Made by a program: the position numbers and the translations under genes
The notes under the pieces: model-generated
What the model was told of the DNA's origin: nothing
Databases searched by the model: none
Seen by the model: the letters and a program-made list of their open reading frames with translations, nothing else
Source: Campylorhamphus procurvoides
Taxonomy: Eukaryota; Chordata; Aves; Passeriformes; Dendrocolaptidae
NCBI GenBank assembly: GCA_013396655.1
Contig: WBMV01000443.1
Location: 249,871-313,870, forward strand
Reading direction: 5' to 3'
Length of the DNA stretch: 64,000 bases
Shown here: positions 50,201 to 60,883 of the stretch, one piece after another
How the letters are laid out: every line of letters starts with the position of its first letter
How positions within the stretch are numbered: position 1 is the first letter of the stretch

Positions 50201-51311
50201 CCTTGGTTGGTGATATATCAAGTTGTGTCTTCATATTCATGCTTCTTCCAGTTGAAAGCACAGGCTGGATGTTGTCCTCCTCTGCCTTCTGAAGGCAGAA
50301 TTATATTGCACAGCCAGTGCTGGAATGTCCCTGACAAACAGCAAGGCCACACACACACAGCTGTCTCCAGCATTGAGAAAACCTCTACACCTGATTTCCT
50401 TCATACCTTAAATGAAACCATCACTGTCCTGATTCCTTTACTTCCTTGCTACGACTATATAATTAACGGATTTCTTACAGTAACCACAGCTTGGAAAAGG
50501 TTTTATCTTCTTTGTGGTTTGGAGACCTGGATGTGTAACTCTGCTGCTGCATCAAAATGGTGAGTAAAGTGCCAAAATCTGCTACATGGGGCTGTTTATC
50601 TGTAGGTCCCACTTGAAGGGAGAGTGCCAAGGCAACAGCCCCAAGGGCTTCTCTTTGCTCACTTTATGGAGGTCCATCTCTGTGGAAATGGCAAGTGTTG
50701 AATGTTACTGTGGTGCATAGAACAGGATTCTTCTGTCACGGAAGGGGCCAAAGGAAAAAATCTCACTCTTCAGCAAGTAAATAACTAAGAGAAAAAGACC
50801 ACATTACAGCCTCCTGTCAGGATGTTCTTCTTGTCATTGTTTACAAACTGCAGGCATCTTTACTGCTAGTTTTTCCTAAGAGATGACACCCGGGAGCCTA
50901 AAAGTGTCAGACTAGATGTCTGGAAAATTTGCAGACTGCTTCAGGACAGTGATTTATATTCAATCCAGTCCTTTCCAGGAAATTGGTTCTTCTGAAAAGA
51001 ATAAAGTTAAAGTTACTTCAACAACAACAAAAAATGTCATGGTCACTAAACCAGAAGGAATGTGACTGAAGCTCCATGTCAGTCTGGGAACTTTTGACAT
51101 GTCGAAGCTTCTGCGGAGAGTTAACCACTCACTTTTCCCCTCAGGCCCCACAAAAATAGGTTACCAGAAATAGAAAAAAAGATCTTAAAGAAGAAGATAC
51201 CATCGTCATTATATCTTCTGGTTAGGACTCAGATAGGCTTAGATTTTATTTGACCGATATCTTTTGCATATGACACAACATGAGTGAGATAATGTTATTA
51301 GGAAAATATCT
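50201..51311. other. Non-coding intergenic sequence
   Basis: Contains a 118-codon open frame (50207-50563) with no recognisable protein similarity. Nothing else stands out. Confidence 0.45.
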
Positions 51312-51423
51312 GGTCTAGTGCAGATGTCCTTGACCATGTCAGAGGCTTGGAACTAGATGGCCTTGCTACTAGATGGTCTTTAACATCCCTCGCAACCGAG
51401 GTCATTCTCTGATTCTGTGATTC
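51312..51423 (+). mobile_element. CR1 LINE 3'-terminus remnant
   Basis: A decayed CR1 tail: tggtctagtgcagatgtcct, ttggaactagatggccttgc, with an apparent short internal duplication (ctagatggcctt / ctagatggtctt), then attctctgattctgtgattc. Confidence 0.82.
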
Positions 51424-52286
51424 AAATAGAGAAAGATTTTCTTCTGCTCACTGAGCGTCGAAGTCAGAATTAGAGAAAAATTATTGAAGGAGAGTGCCAG
51501 AATACACCCACCCACTGGCCTCTTTTAACCTCTTATGCCCACTGGGAGTGAGGTGCAGGGTAGGCAGCTTTAAAAACTTTTCCATTTCATTACTATGAAT
51601 ATATGAAGCTGTTTTCTTTACCATGCAACTTCTTGGCATTTTCTGGGGAAATATTTCTCTTTGGAAGCCACACAGGTTTCAAACTTTGCATAGGTGCATC
51701 ACACTTTTCTGCATTTCTTTTCAGACAAGTGGAAGAGAGAAGACATTTATGGCTCTCCAGTCTGGGCATTAGTGCTATACTACAGTTGCACTGGAGTCTT
51801 TTTAACTTACAAGAGTGTTTATGTTTCCCTAAGAAACTTTCCCTAGCAGAAGATCAAGGGAAATGTGCTGCTTCTAGCAGGTTCTTTCCTTCCCCTTTAG
51901 CCAAAGGTAAGACCAAAGAAGTGTATCATTCATATCTTCTTCTAAATACACATGAATATACACATTTAAACCAAAAACACATGCTTTCAGAGAACTGAAA
52001 TGTCTTCTTTACTGTCTGAATCAGTAACATAAAAATACTTCTTAATAATATATCTATCAGTCTTTAGTTTCTGCATTTCTAACATCTTCCTGTGGAGATT
52101 AGGTAATTATACCTGGAGGTAAACACATACTGAAACTGTTTAATTTGTCTACTCCTCCATAGCTTTGGGAACTTCCTGTTCCTCATTTTTGAGGAAAATT
52201 ATCAGTATCAGGAGTGCTGTTTCCCTGAACTGTGGCCCTATGACTAACTAGTGCACCTGTGCTGAAAAGTCCTCTCGAAGATCACA
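51424..52286. other. Non-coding intergenic sequence
   Basis: A 131-codon open frame (51603-51998, plus) is present but lacks recognisable domains or exon boundaries. It is not called as a gene. Confidence 0.45.
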
Positions 52287-52580
52287 GATCACAGAATCAC
52301 AGAAGGGTTGATGTTGGATGGGAGATCATCCAGTTCAAGTTTCCCTGTAAAGCAGACTCACCTAGAGCAGGTGGCACAGGACTGTGACTAAGTGGGGTTT
52401 TAATATCTCCAGAAAAGGAAACTGCCTGGGCAGCCTGTTCCAGTGAGGATTCACCATCACATTAAAGTTCTTCCCCATATTCAAATGGAACTTCCTGTGC
52501 TGTGGTTTCTAACATTGCTCTTGTCCTGTCAGTGGGCACCACCACAGAGTGTGCTTCATTCCCCTCCTGCTTTTTCTTCC
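52287..52580 (-). mobile_element. CR1 LINE fragment, 3' end
   Basis: Reverse complement of a CR1 3' end: gatcacagaatcacagaagg, agatcatccagttcaagttt, cacctagagcaggtggcaca, then tgggcagcctgttccagtga and ttgtcctgtcagtgggcacc. It belongs to the same CR1 subfamily type as the element at 6.2-7.8 kb. The right boundary is approximate. Confidence 0.88.
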
Positions 52581-53029
52581 ATGGCCCTCATCTCTTACCC
52601 CATCTGTACACTGGGTTCTTGTGGAAGATAAGACATTTGTGCAGGCTCCAACCAAACAGTATCTCTGAATCATCCTCAAAACACAGATAATAGCTCTTTC
52701 TCCCTGGTCCTCCCTGTCCTTGCAAGACAGTACTGGACCACTCTAAAGAGTGGCCAGAGGGAGAAGCTTCCCCCTTGTTGCAGAAAAATGCTCGTAAGCA
52801 TTTAGCATTTGCTTTGGTTTTCTGGGAGGTGATCACCAATCCAACCCTCCACATTTCTTCTGGGGATGCAGTTCACCTTCACGTGTTGCCTGCTCCTTCC
52901 CTACGATCTTCAGGTCCACCATGGAGGTTTCTTCCCTTGAGGTCATATCTTCTTCTCCCACTTCAGCTTTTTAAGCAATAACTTTAAATCTGCTGGGGTT
53001 TTTTATTTCCACTAAAGGTCCTGCGTTTT

Positions 53030-53030
<1 letters not shown>

Positions 53031-53073
<43 letters not shown>
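53031..53073. repeat. (CA)18 (TA)n microsatellite
   Basis: An uninterrupted CA dinucleotide run of about 36 bases passes into a short TATATAT end. It is likely polymorphic. Confidence 0.97.
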
Positions 53074-53880
53074 GCAAGAAATGGGTTTTATTCTTTCTTT
53101 TCACTTTTCTATTACAAAGTGTGTAATGTGTTGTGCTAAAGGTGGGTGGCTTTGAAAGAAACTGGTTTCATTAGGGTTTTATTCTGTTTAAAATGTGGTT
53201 CCATTTATTGTGCTAAACACTTGGCAGCCTTTGTCACATCATGTCTCATGAAGGCACTTGGAAATGAGCGCACACATAGAAAGCTGCATCAATTTCCTCC
53301 CCCCACCCTTCCCCAAGCAATATAGGCAGGGGATCATGAAAGCTTTGTTTCTTTAGCTGGCGGTTAATCCTTCCAAACTTGGCCCCCTTTCTGAAATTAA
53401 CTCATTGAATAATGGACATGCTCCATTAAAGTGATGAAGATAAAAACTCTGCCAGCGTCTGACTTAGTAAGAAAACCATCTCATTTGTAGGCCAAAAGAA
53501 CACACTTGAGCTGTGACAAAGGACCTGTGTAATTGAGAGCCAAGACTCCCCTCCCATTTATTTCCATGACTTGGTATTCTTTGATTGTCCACGTTTCTTT
53601 TTGTACTTGGGTAATGGTCATGCATTTCTCATGGAAAGATCTAAAATTAAAAAATAAAAAAAGGTGTTGTAGAAACTTCTGGATGCATTTTACTTCATCC
53701 ATCCGTCCCCAGACATGTATATTTTTCACATATATTTGTAATATTAAGATTTTAATGTAATGACAGTTGGTGCTTTAATTACAAATCCAGACTGGGAGAA
53801 GTTCACGTGCGTTTGGTTCCCACCTCTGTGACTGATTTAAAGTGTATTATGAGGCAAGAAACTTATTCCTTGGTTTCCAT

Positions 53881-54071
53881 AAAAAGAAAGAAAGAAACAA
53901 ACAAAACACACAAACAAAATAACAATAAAACCTATCAAAAAATCAAACCAAACCAAACCCCCAAATAAACAAAAAATTCAAGCCAAAAAACAGAAAAAGG
54001 AAAAACACACACAAAAGAAATGAAGACACCAAAAAAACCCACAAACCAAAATAAAACAAACCAAAAAAAAA
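53881..54071. repeat. A/C-rich low-complexity tract
   Basis: About 190 bases of irregular AAAC, AAACC and AAAG units. It is the longest such tract in the window. Confidence 0.85.
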
Positions 54072-57000
54072 TAGCACTTGTTCATGTCTCCTGGGAGCTG
54101 AAAGGAAAAATACCTGTCAGGAAGCATCATTATTCATATGTTACCGTGATGAGATACAAGTATGCAAAAATATATCACATTCAGTTCATATTCTAAAAAA
54201 TATGCTTTATGATTAAACAAATATTTTACCCTGTGGAAATAGAAATAACCTGAAAAGTACTATGATGATGTCCCTCAACTTTTGTCCCGGGATTCTGTCA
54301 TTGTCTCAGACCTGACACTTCAGAACTTTCTGTTGGACCACAAGAGAGCTGAAAAATCCTCCTTTTATATTAATCCAAGAAAAGAAAGCTGGGCTTCTCT
54401 TCTTCCAGAAAACCTGTGTATTAGAGCAATGGCCCCTGACCTGTGTGTTGTAGACTGTACTCTGCCCAGGAAATGTTCTGACTTTCCTCAGGGCCACAGA
54501 AAATTAAAACCCCTTAAAATGAAGGAGGCTGTGGCTGCAGTCCAGGTTGGCAGTGAAAGCAAAGATGCTGCTCACATTACTCACTCATTTCTTCTGCGTA
54601 CGGGCCCATAAAGACTGGGAGCTGCAAGGACAGAAAATCCAATAATGGAAGAAAAATAAGAGCCTGTGAATTAAAATGACCCTGAATACCAAAAGCCAGA
54701 TAGAGAAAATATCTTACTAGACATCAACAGGCACAAGAGTGTCCTCTGGATTAATTTTATCTGGTTTTATACACTTTAACACCATAAAAGAGGATTATCT
54801 CATTGAGTCTGACCTCTGGCATAATGCAGGCAATAAAAAAGTGTTCAGTTGCTGCTGCATGGAGTCCACTAATTTGTGTTTGACTAAGAGAGTTATTTCA
54901 GTAGAACAGCCCTTCTTGGCCTTGAAGATTCAGTACTGGGAGAGTCCACTTCTGTTTTGAACAGACAGCAAATTGCAGCTTGGCCAATATACAGGATGGA
55001 AGAAGTGCTCCCTTACAGCTGCTTCCCCACGTGCAACCCCTGAGACAGAGGTGGAAGTGTAGTGCCCACTATTGGTGGATGTCTCAAAGTCTGCCATAAC
55101 TTCATGTTCAGCTTTAAGCCAGCATGAGCTAATACAGCAATCCAGGAGTGATCCTCCTTTCTCCCCTGTCCCTATGGCACCTCCTTCCGTATGCCAACAC
55201 AAGCATTGTGCAACCACACACTAAGCAGGTTAAGCAAGATGATTAAAATTAAATCAGTTCAACACTTGGGTTTTTCTTGGCTGGATTGTACTGCCTGGGT
55301 AGGAATAAATGATGGGTGATGTGACTAGCTCTTTCAACAGCAGTGTGGGTTTATGGCAGTTTAGGTTGGCATATGTGAGTCTGCTGGTTTTTTATTTGGC
55401 CGTTTCTACTGATTTCAGGTCTTTTTTGCAGCTGAATGGTGCAAAGAGGCTGAATCTCAAGAGGAAACGCTACCCAATATTCATAAAGTATTATATTGAG
55501 GGAATGCTATCAAACACTGGGTATTATGACATTTGGCATACAACTTAATTAATAGACAAGATATCCTGTATGTTTTCATGAAACAAAACTGAATTGTTTT
55601 GTCTAAATGACAGAAATACAAACCAAAGCAGTAATCTGTACACATGCTGAAAATTCACTCTGTTTCTTCACAGTATTTAAAACTGTATCATTCTCCCTTT
55701 CCCCACTTTTGGGTCTTATGCAGTAACGTGTTCTCAAGTGTGTAATAGCCCCATTTCTCTGTTATTACTAATTCATTCCATAAACGTGGCCTAAAAAACC
55801 CCCTACTTTCTGCATCATCAGATCCTCCTGAATAAAAAGAGCTCTTAGCCTACACATTGCTGTAAGCAGAGCTATTGCCTCCATTTCCTCTCACAGACAG
55901 AGCCCAAGGCAAAACAATACAAGTGTCAAACTCTGTGTTCATGCAGCATTAAAAAATGCAAGGAAAGAAAGTGGAAGACAAAGTAAATACTGTGCTATTT
56001 CAGCATCCAGGAAAGGAAGAATTTCAAAATGACAACCCATGGCAGCGCAACAAAACAAGAAAGTGTGTCCTTTCTTTCAGTCTCCTTTCTATACTGTTTT
56101 TAATTATTGCACATATTTATTGTGATTGTCACCAGAGCATTTCATGGTATTCCACTGGCACACCTCACAAACTAATTGATCAGAAGTATGACTCACCTCA
56201 CCAATGTATTTAGTTATGCTGAAGTAAAATATTTAATCAGCTTTAAAATAGCCATCTCAGTTCCTTCCTCCATCAGTATAGAGAGATACCTGGTCCTTTC
56301 CGCCAGGTTACTTACCTACCTCAGGTAACTGCAACCCCTTCTGCCCCACACTGCAGGCCAGGAGGTTTATCTAAAGCTATGGCTTCTAGAAGATGATTAT
56401 GTAGATATCCCAGATGAGAAACCTAACCTATTAGATGACTGTAGTCATAAACTTAACCACATACAAAAGCTTCATGCAGAATTCATCAGTACTTCAGGAA
56501 AGTATTTGATAGATTTGAGATCAGGCTGTCACAGCAGAGTTTTTTGTTTCAACATCGTTTTTTTTTTTTTTTTTTAGAGAGAGTAGAGGTGGTTAAAATT
56601 TCATTCATTATGAGTTTTCAATTACACGTTTCATCAGGTTTCCATGATAGGAGAAAATTGGAATTTTTAGCAAATAAATAACCATGGGGTTTGACCAGCA
56701 GTGCAGGACAAAAGTTCTCAGCAATACAAAACTTGCTGTAGTAATTTGTTTGTATTTTTACCCAGTTAGTATCAACTTTACCAAAATATAAGAATTACTT
56801 TATTATTACCATTGATTTTCTTTACCTTTGTGTGTGGATTTGCAGAATAGAAATTAAACATCAGGGACAGTACCCTACCAGAAGACAGAATGATGTTTTT
56901 CAGCCCTAAGACAAGAATCTTAATTATAGGATACAATTTAAAATCCTGTAGCACATTTTCTATAGGAACAGGTATTAACCTGGTGATCCTGCCAATCCCC

Positions 57001-57927
57001 AAATGAAGTGCCTAATTTATTGTGTTCAAGAAATGCTGCCTTCATGATTAAACTTGTCATAAATTCTTCATGTTCCTTTCTTCTGCCTTGAAAGTTTGAT
57101 TTGAAAGGATTTCTGTTTTGGTGCTGAATTGTTAAATTTTTTTATAACCTATAAGATCTTTGGGAATATAGGATGAATACAATACTACTTTAGGGAGTTT
57201 TTATTATTATTGAGTGTTATCTGTTGAAACATTATTCTGTGCTATGTCAACCCACTGAATACAGGATACAGCTTTTCTTGGAAGAGGAATGTATTGACCA
57301 TTAACCACCTGTACTTACAGGTAAAGACTGATATTTCAGGGCATTAAAGGGAATCAGACTGTGCCTGTGTCATGCCGTGTCTACCCACCACACCATTCTT
57401 TGTTAATGCAAGCTGGCAGGAGTCACCCTCAAACAGGGTGTTTCTCCCGACACGTGGATGTCAGTGGGATTTCCAGCACTCACTCTGTTGCTCCCTCCAG
57501 AGCCTCCCCGTACCCTTTCTGCTGGTCTGTGAACACTCAGTGCTCCTTTCATGGTGGTGGATGTGATGGGCTGTGACATCCCTCTCTCAGTAAAGAGCAG
57601 TCTCAAACAATGTCAGGAGATGTCACTTAGAGCCTGACAGCTGAAAGATAAACTGGATGGCACTGATGTAAAAGTCTGTTTATATCAGCCCAGCATAACT
57701 TGGGTTCTCTAAAGTGCAAGCTGCATTATGGTGCATGATGGGGGCTAAAAAGTTAAATACTTTTATAATTAGGAGTGTTGCCCCTTTCGTACTCCTACAA
57801 CTATAGGATTTTACATGCTACTGCTCTCTGTTGGAACAGACACATGCCAATGCTCTCTATCTGTTGTTTGTGAAGAAGTTCTCTTGACCACTTTAAAATT
57901 AACTGCATTGTTCATTTGTCATATAGT

Positions 57928-58475
57928 ATCATAGAATCATGGAAACAATGAATTTAGAAAAACTCCTTAAGATTATTCAATCCACTTGTTCCCCCAGTAC
58001 TGCCAAGCCCACCATTAACCCATGTCCCAAATGCTGTGTTTTCAAAACTTTTAATCCAGGGATGTCCAGGGATGTCCAGGGATGTCCAGGGATGATGACT
58101 TCACCACCGCCTCTGGATAGCTGTGTCAGGGATGGACAACCCTTTCCATGACGAAGTTATTATTATATTATTGGATATTATTATATTAATATCCAATCTC
58201 ATCCTCCCATGGTGCAACTTGAGGCCATATCCTCTCTCTCTCACCCTGCCACTTGTTATCTCAAGTTNCTGGGAACATATGGGCACACCTGCCCACACCT
58301 GAGCTCACATCCAGCCACTGCCACCAGCACTTCAAATCCTTTGCCACTGGGCAGCTTTCCAGCCACCCTGCCCCAGGCCTGCAGTGCTGCATGGGGTTGT
58401 TGTGACCCAAGTGCAGGACCCAGCACTTGGTCTTGTTGAACCTCACACAATTAGACTCAGACCATATGTCAGGGA
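57928..58475 (-). mobile_element. CR1 LINE fragment(s) with internal expansions
   Basis: Reverse-complement CR1. The 3' terminus begins at 57928 (TATCATAGAATCATGGAA). The 3' UTR and ORF2 C-terminal sequence follow to about 58255, and an ORF2 piece reading FNKTKCWVLHLGHNNP on the minus strand lies at about 58390-58445. The conserved CR1 order is broken between them, and a single N sits at 58268, so there is an internal deletion or an assembly join. Two simple expansions lie inside: a 10-bp tandem unit (58056-58094) and a TTA-rich inverted repeat (58170-58197). Confidence 0.85.
58056..58094. repeat. 10-bp tandem repeat (ccagggatgt, ~3.9 copies) inside CR1
   Basis: Three exact copies of CCAGGGATGT and a partial fourth. 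The unit is part of the normal CR1 sequence (ccagggatg precedes the tgact segment), so the array grew within the element after insertion. Confidence 0.9.
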
Positions 58476-60002
58476 CTCATCCCCATCCCTGCTCCTCCTG
58501 ATTCAGTGGTAAAGAGGTCAAGCTGTTTAACACCTAATCTCATGACCTGACATATACCACCAAATGGATCTGCTGCCCTGACTTTGTCTATTTCCTCTTC
58601 CCTTGCATGCTTCAGCTGCTCTTCATAGCACATTAGAGGATTGCTGTCTTTATTAGTCACCAATAACACATTAATACATTCCTTCTCCTATTACCTCGGA
58701 CACTAATTTGGTGGAACTGGATACTGACAGTACATTGATGTTGTTAAGGTTAATGACCCAGAGATTTACAAGAGAAGTCGCATTAGAAGTCAAATTGATT
58801 GTAATAATTGTTTCACTGAACAGTGTCAACATTAAGTACAGTATGTTGTGCTGTGCTATTCAGGGAGGCCCTGTGGCTGTTACAATAACTACAACACTTT
58901 CTACATACCCTCCTTACAAGACAATTCACGCTGAAATACATTTAGGTAAATGCAGCTCTAGTAATAGGTGTCTAAGATGTTCTAAGATATGAGACCCTAT
59001 GATTCGAGACTCTGCATATTATTTTGCCCCCGAGCATATTTTGTGCTTCCATTCAATTCTAACAGAATTGTTGCTTTTCTCATACAGGACGGAACGGAAA
59101 GAAAAATTTGGTGGTTGTTGCATCCTTTTGGCCTGAATTGTGAGGCAATGCAGAATACTCCTGCTACTCAGTTCTAAATTTTTCGCAGACAAGTGGCTGC
59201 TTGGCAGTTCAGATCCTCTGTAGTTAAGCTGCTTTAAATATCTGAGCTTCAATATACTGTATGAAATAATTTTTCTGTTAACATTGCTTTCACATTGACA
59301 GTGGATTCAGCAATTGCAGCTGAGAATCTCACAGAAATGTCACCCTTGACCAAAACGGTGTGTGATTGCGTCTGTGCACCTATTTAAAAAAGCCCAACTT
59401 GTTCTTTTCCACATTGTTGATCCTGTTGCCTTCTCTGTTATTCTGTGCATTTCCATTCTTTCTCTTTATTGCATTTCTCCATTCTGCATATCTTCTCACT
59501 CAGGATATTGATCCTGCAACTGCAGAGTCACTGCTGAGTGTTGAGTGGCACCATCAATGGTGAAATAAAAGGTGCTTGTCATGCTGGAGCCCTGCATAGT
59601 CATCCACACGCCCCCAGGACTTGACTCACCCAGTCCTGCTCTCGTCGTGTCTGCTCTGACTGCAGGGTACTCACAGCACGATGGTGAGTTATGAATCCGA
59701 CTCAAGGTCAGGAAATTAACCTCTTGTACTTTTCACTGAAGGTTTCCTCACACATCTTAGCTAGATTGTCAGTCTTATTTGCATTATCTCAAAACTCTAA
59801 CCAAACAATACCTTTTTTCAGAGAAAATTCAAATTTTAGGGGCACCAACAAACATTCCATGGAAAGATGAAAGCTCTCAGTATAAGATGCATATATTTTT
59901 TTGGCTCTGATAATATTCACTAATCATATTGACCCTCCCTTCATTCTTTCTGCCAATCCCAGCCTGTCTTCTTCCTCAATTAGTTTACATGTTGCAATTA
60001 CA
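58476..60002. other. Non-coding intergenic sequence
   Basis: No gene or repeat recognised. Confidence 0.5.
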
Positions 60003-60060
60003 AGGTGACCTGTAAGGTCTCATCCAACCCAAACCATTCTATAATTCTATGATTCTATGT
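60003..60060 (+). mobile_element. CR1 LINE 3'-terminus remnant
   Basis: About 58 bases only: ggtgacctgtaaggtctcat, then ccaacccaaaccattctata and terminal attctatgattctatg. Confidence 0.85.
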
Positions 60061-60344
60061 CTGCAGCATTAATATCTAAGCTAGTTACCCTTGCCTCCTC
60101 TTATAACCAGTGAGAAAAAAATGAAGCCTCTTGGCACAATTAATCTCAGCCTAAACTGGACAAACTGCAGCTAAAATGAAGGCATATGCTGGGTTCACAG
60201 CCTCTCACCAGCTTCAGTGTGAGACCTACAGGTTATTGTGATTGTAATTGTTGTCATTATGGCCAGCAATGCACCCAAGTGACTCAGGAGGCCAGTGACC
60301 CCTGGGCTGTGCCAGCCAAGGTGTGTCCCAGCCCAGGGCAGTGC
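60061..60344. other. Non-coding sequence between CR1 pieces
   Basis: Nothing recognised. The right end grades into GC-rich, CR1-like sequence. Confidence 0.4.
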
Positions 60345-60883
60345 CCGTCCCTGTGCTGGCACTGCTGAGGCACCTCCAGCCCTGGGGGCAGCTCTGGGAC
60401 CCTCAGACAGCAGAGACCCTGAGGGGCTGGAGCGTGTGCAGGGAAGGGAACGGGGCTGGGGAAGGGGCTGGAGCAGCAGGAGCGGCTGAGGGAGCTGGGG
60501 GGGCTCAGCCTGGAGAAAAGGAGGCTCAGGGGGGACCTTCTGGCTCTGCAGCTCCCTGACAGGAGAGGGGAGCTGGGGGGATCTCAATCTCTTCTCCGAG
60601 ATACCAAGTGGCAGGACAAGAGGGTATGGCCTCAAGTTGTGGCAGTAGAGGTTTAAATTGGATATTAGGGGCAATTTCTTCTTGGAAATGGTTGTCAAGC
60701 ATTGAAGCAGGTTGCCCAAAGCACCAGTTGAGTCCCCAGTCCCTGGAGGAGATTTAAAAATTACATGCATATGGCACTTGAGGACATGATTTGGTGGTGA
60801 ATGAGGTGGTAGTGCTGGGTTGATGGTTGGACTTGATGACCTCAAAGATCTTTTGAAATCTAAATTGTTTTATGATTCTATAA
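60345..60883 (+). mobile_element. CR1 LINE fragment, 3' end
   Basis: GC-rich CR1 subfamily like the copy at 5.75 kb: gcactgctgaggcacctcca, a G-run-rich segment, gagcagcaggagcggctgag, then gaaaaggaggctcagggggg and aaattggatattaggggcaa, ending ttggacttgatgacctcaaa and tttatgattctat. The 5' boundary is approximate. Both strands give long but meaningless frames here (up to 216 codons, minus) because of its composition. Confidence 0.9.

Larger units (their letters stand above)
52581..57927. other. Non-coding intergenic sequence with simple repeats
   Basis: Contains a (CA)n(TA)n microsatellite (53031-53073), a long A/C tract (53881-54071) and a T-run (about 56558-56575). No exon recognised; open frames up to 109 codons have no recognisable motif. 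Confidence 0.5.

Noticed and set aside
53031..53073. Z-DNA-forming regulatory element
   Set aside because: The CA run could form Z-DNA, but it looks like an ordinary microsatellite with no gene context.
53820..53880. Second MIR-like relic (ctctgtgactgatt...aagaaacttattccttgg)
   Set aside because: Resemblance to the MIR core is too weak and short; chance match not excluded.
60195..60845. 216-codon minus-strand open frame, the second longest in the window
   Set aside because: It lies antisense over a CR1 fragment whose plus strand is clearly recognised. The Pro/Leu/Ser-rich composition is a by-product.
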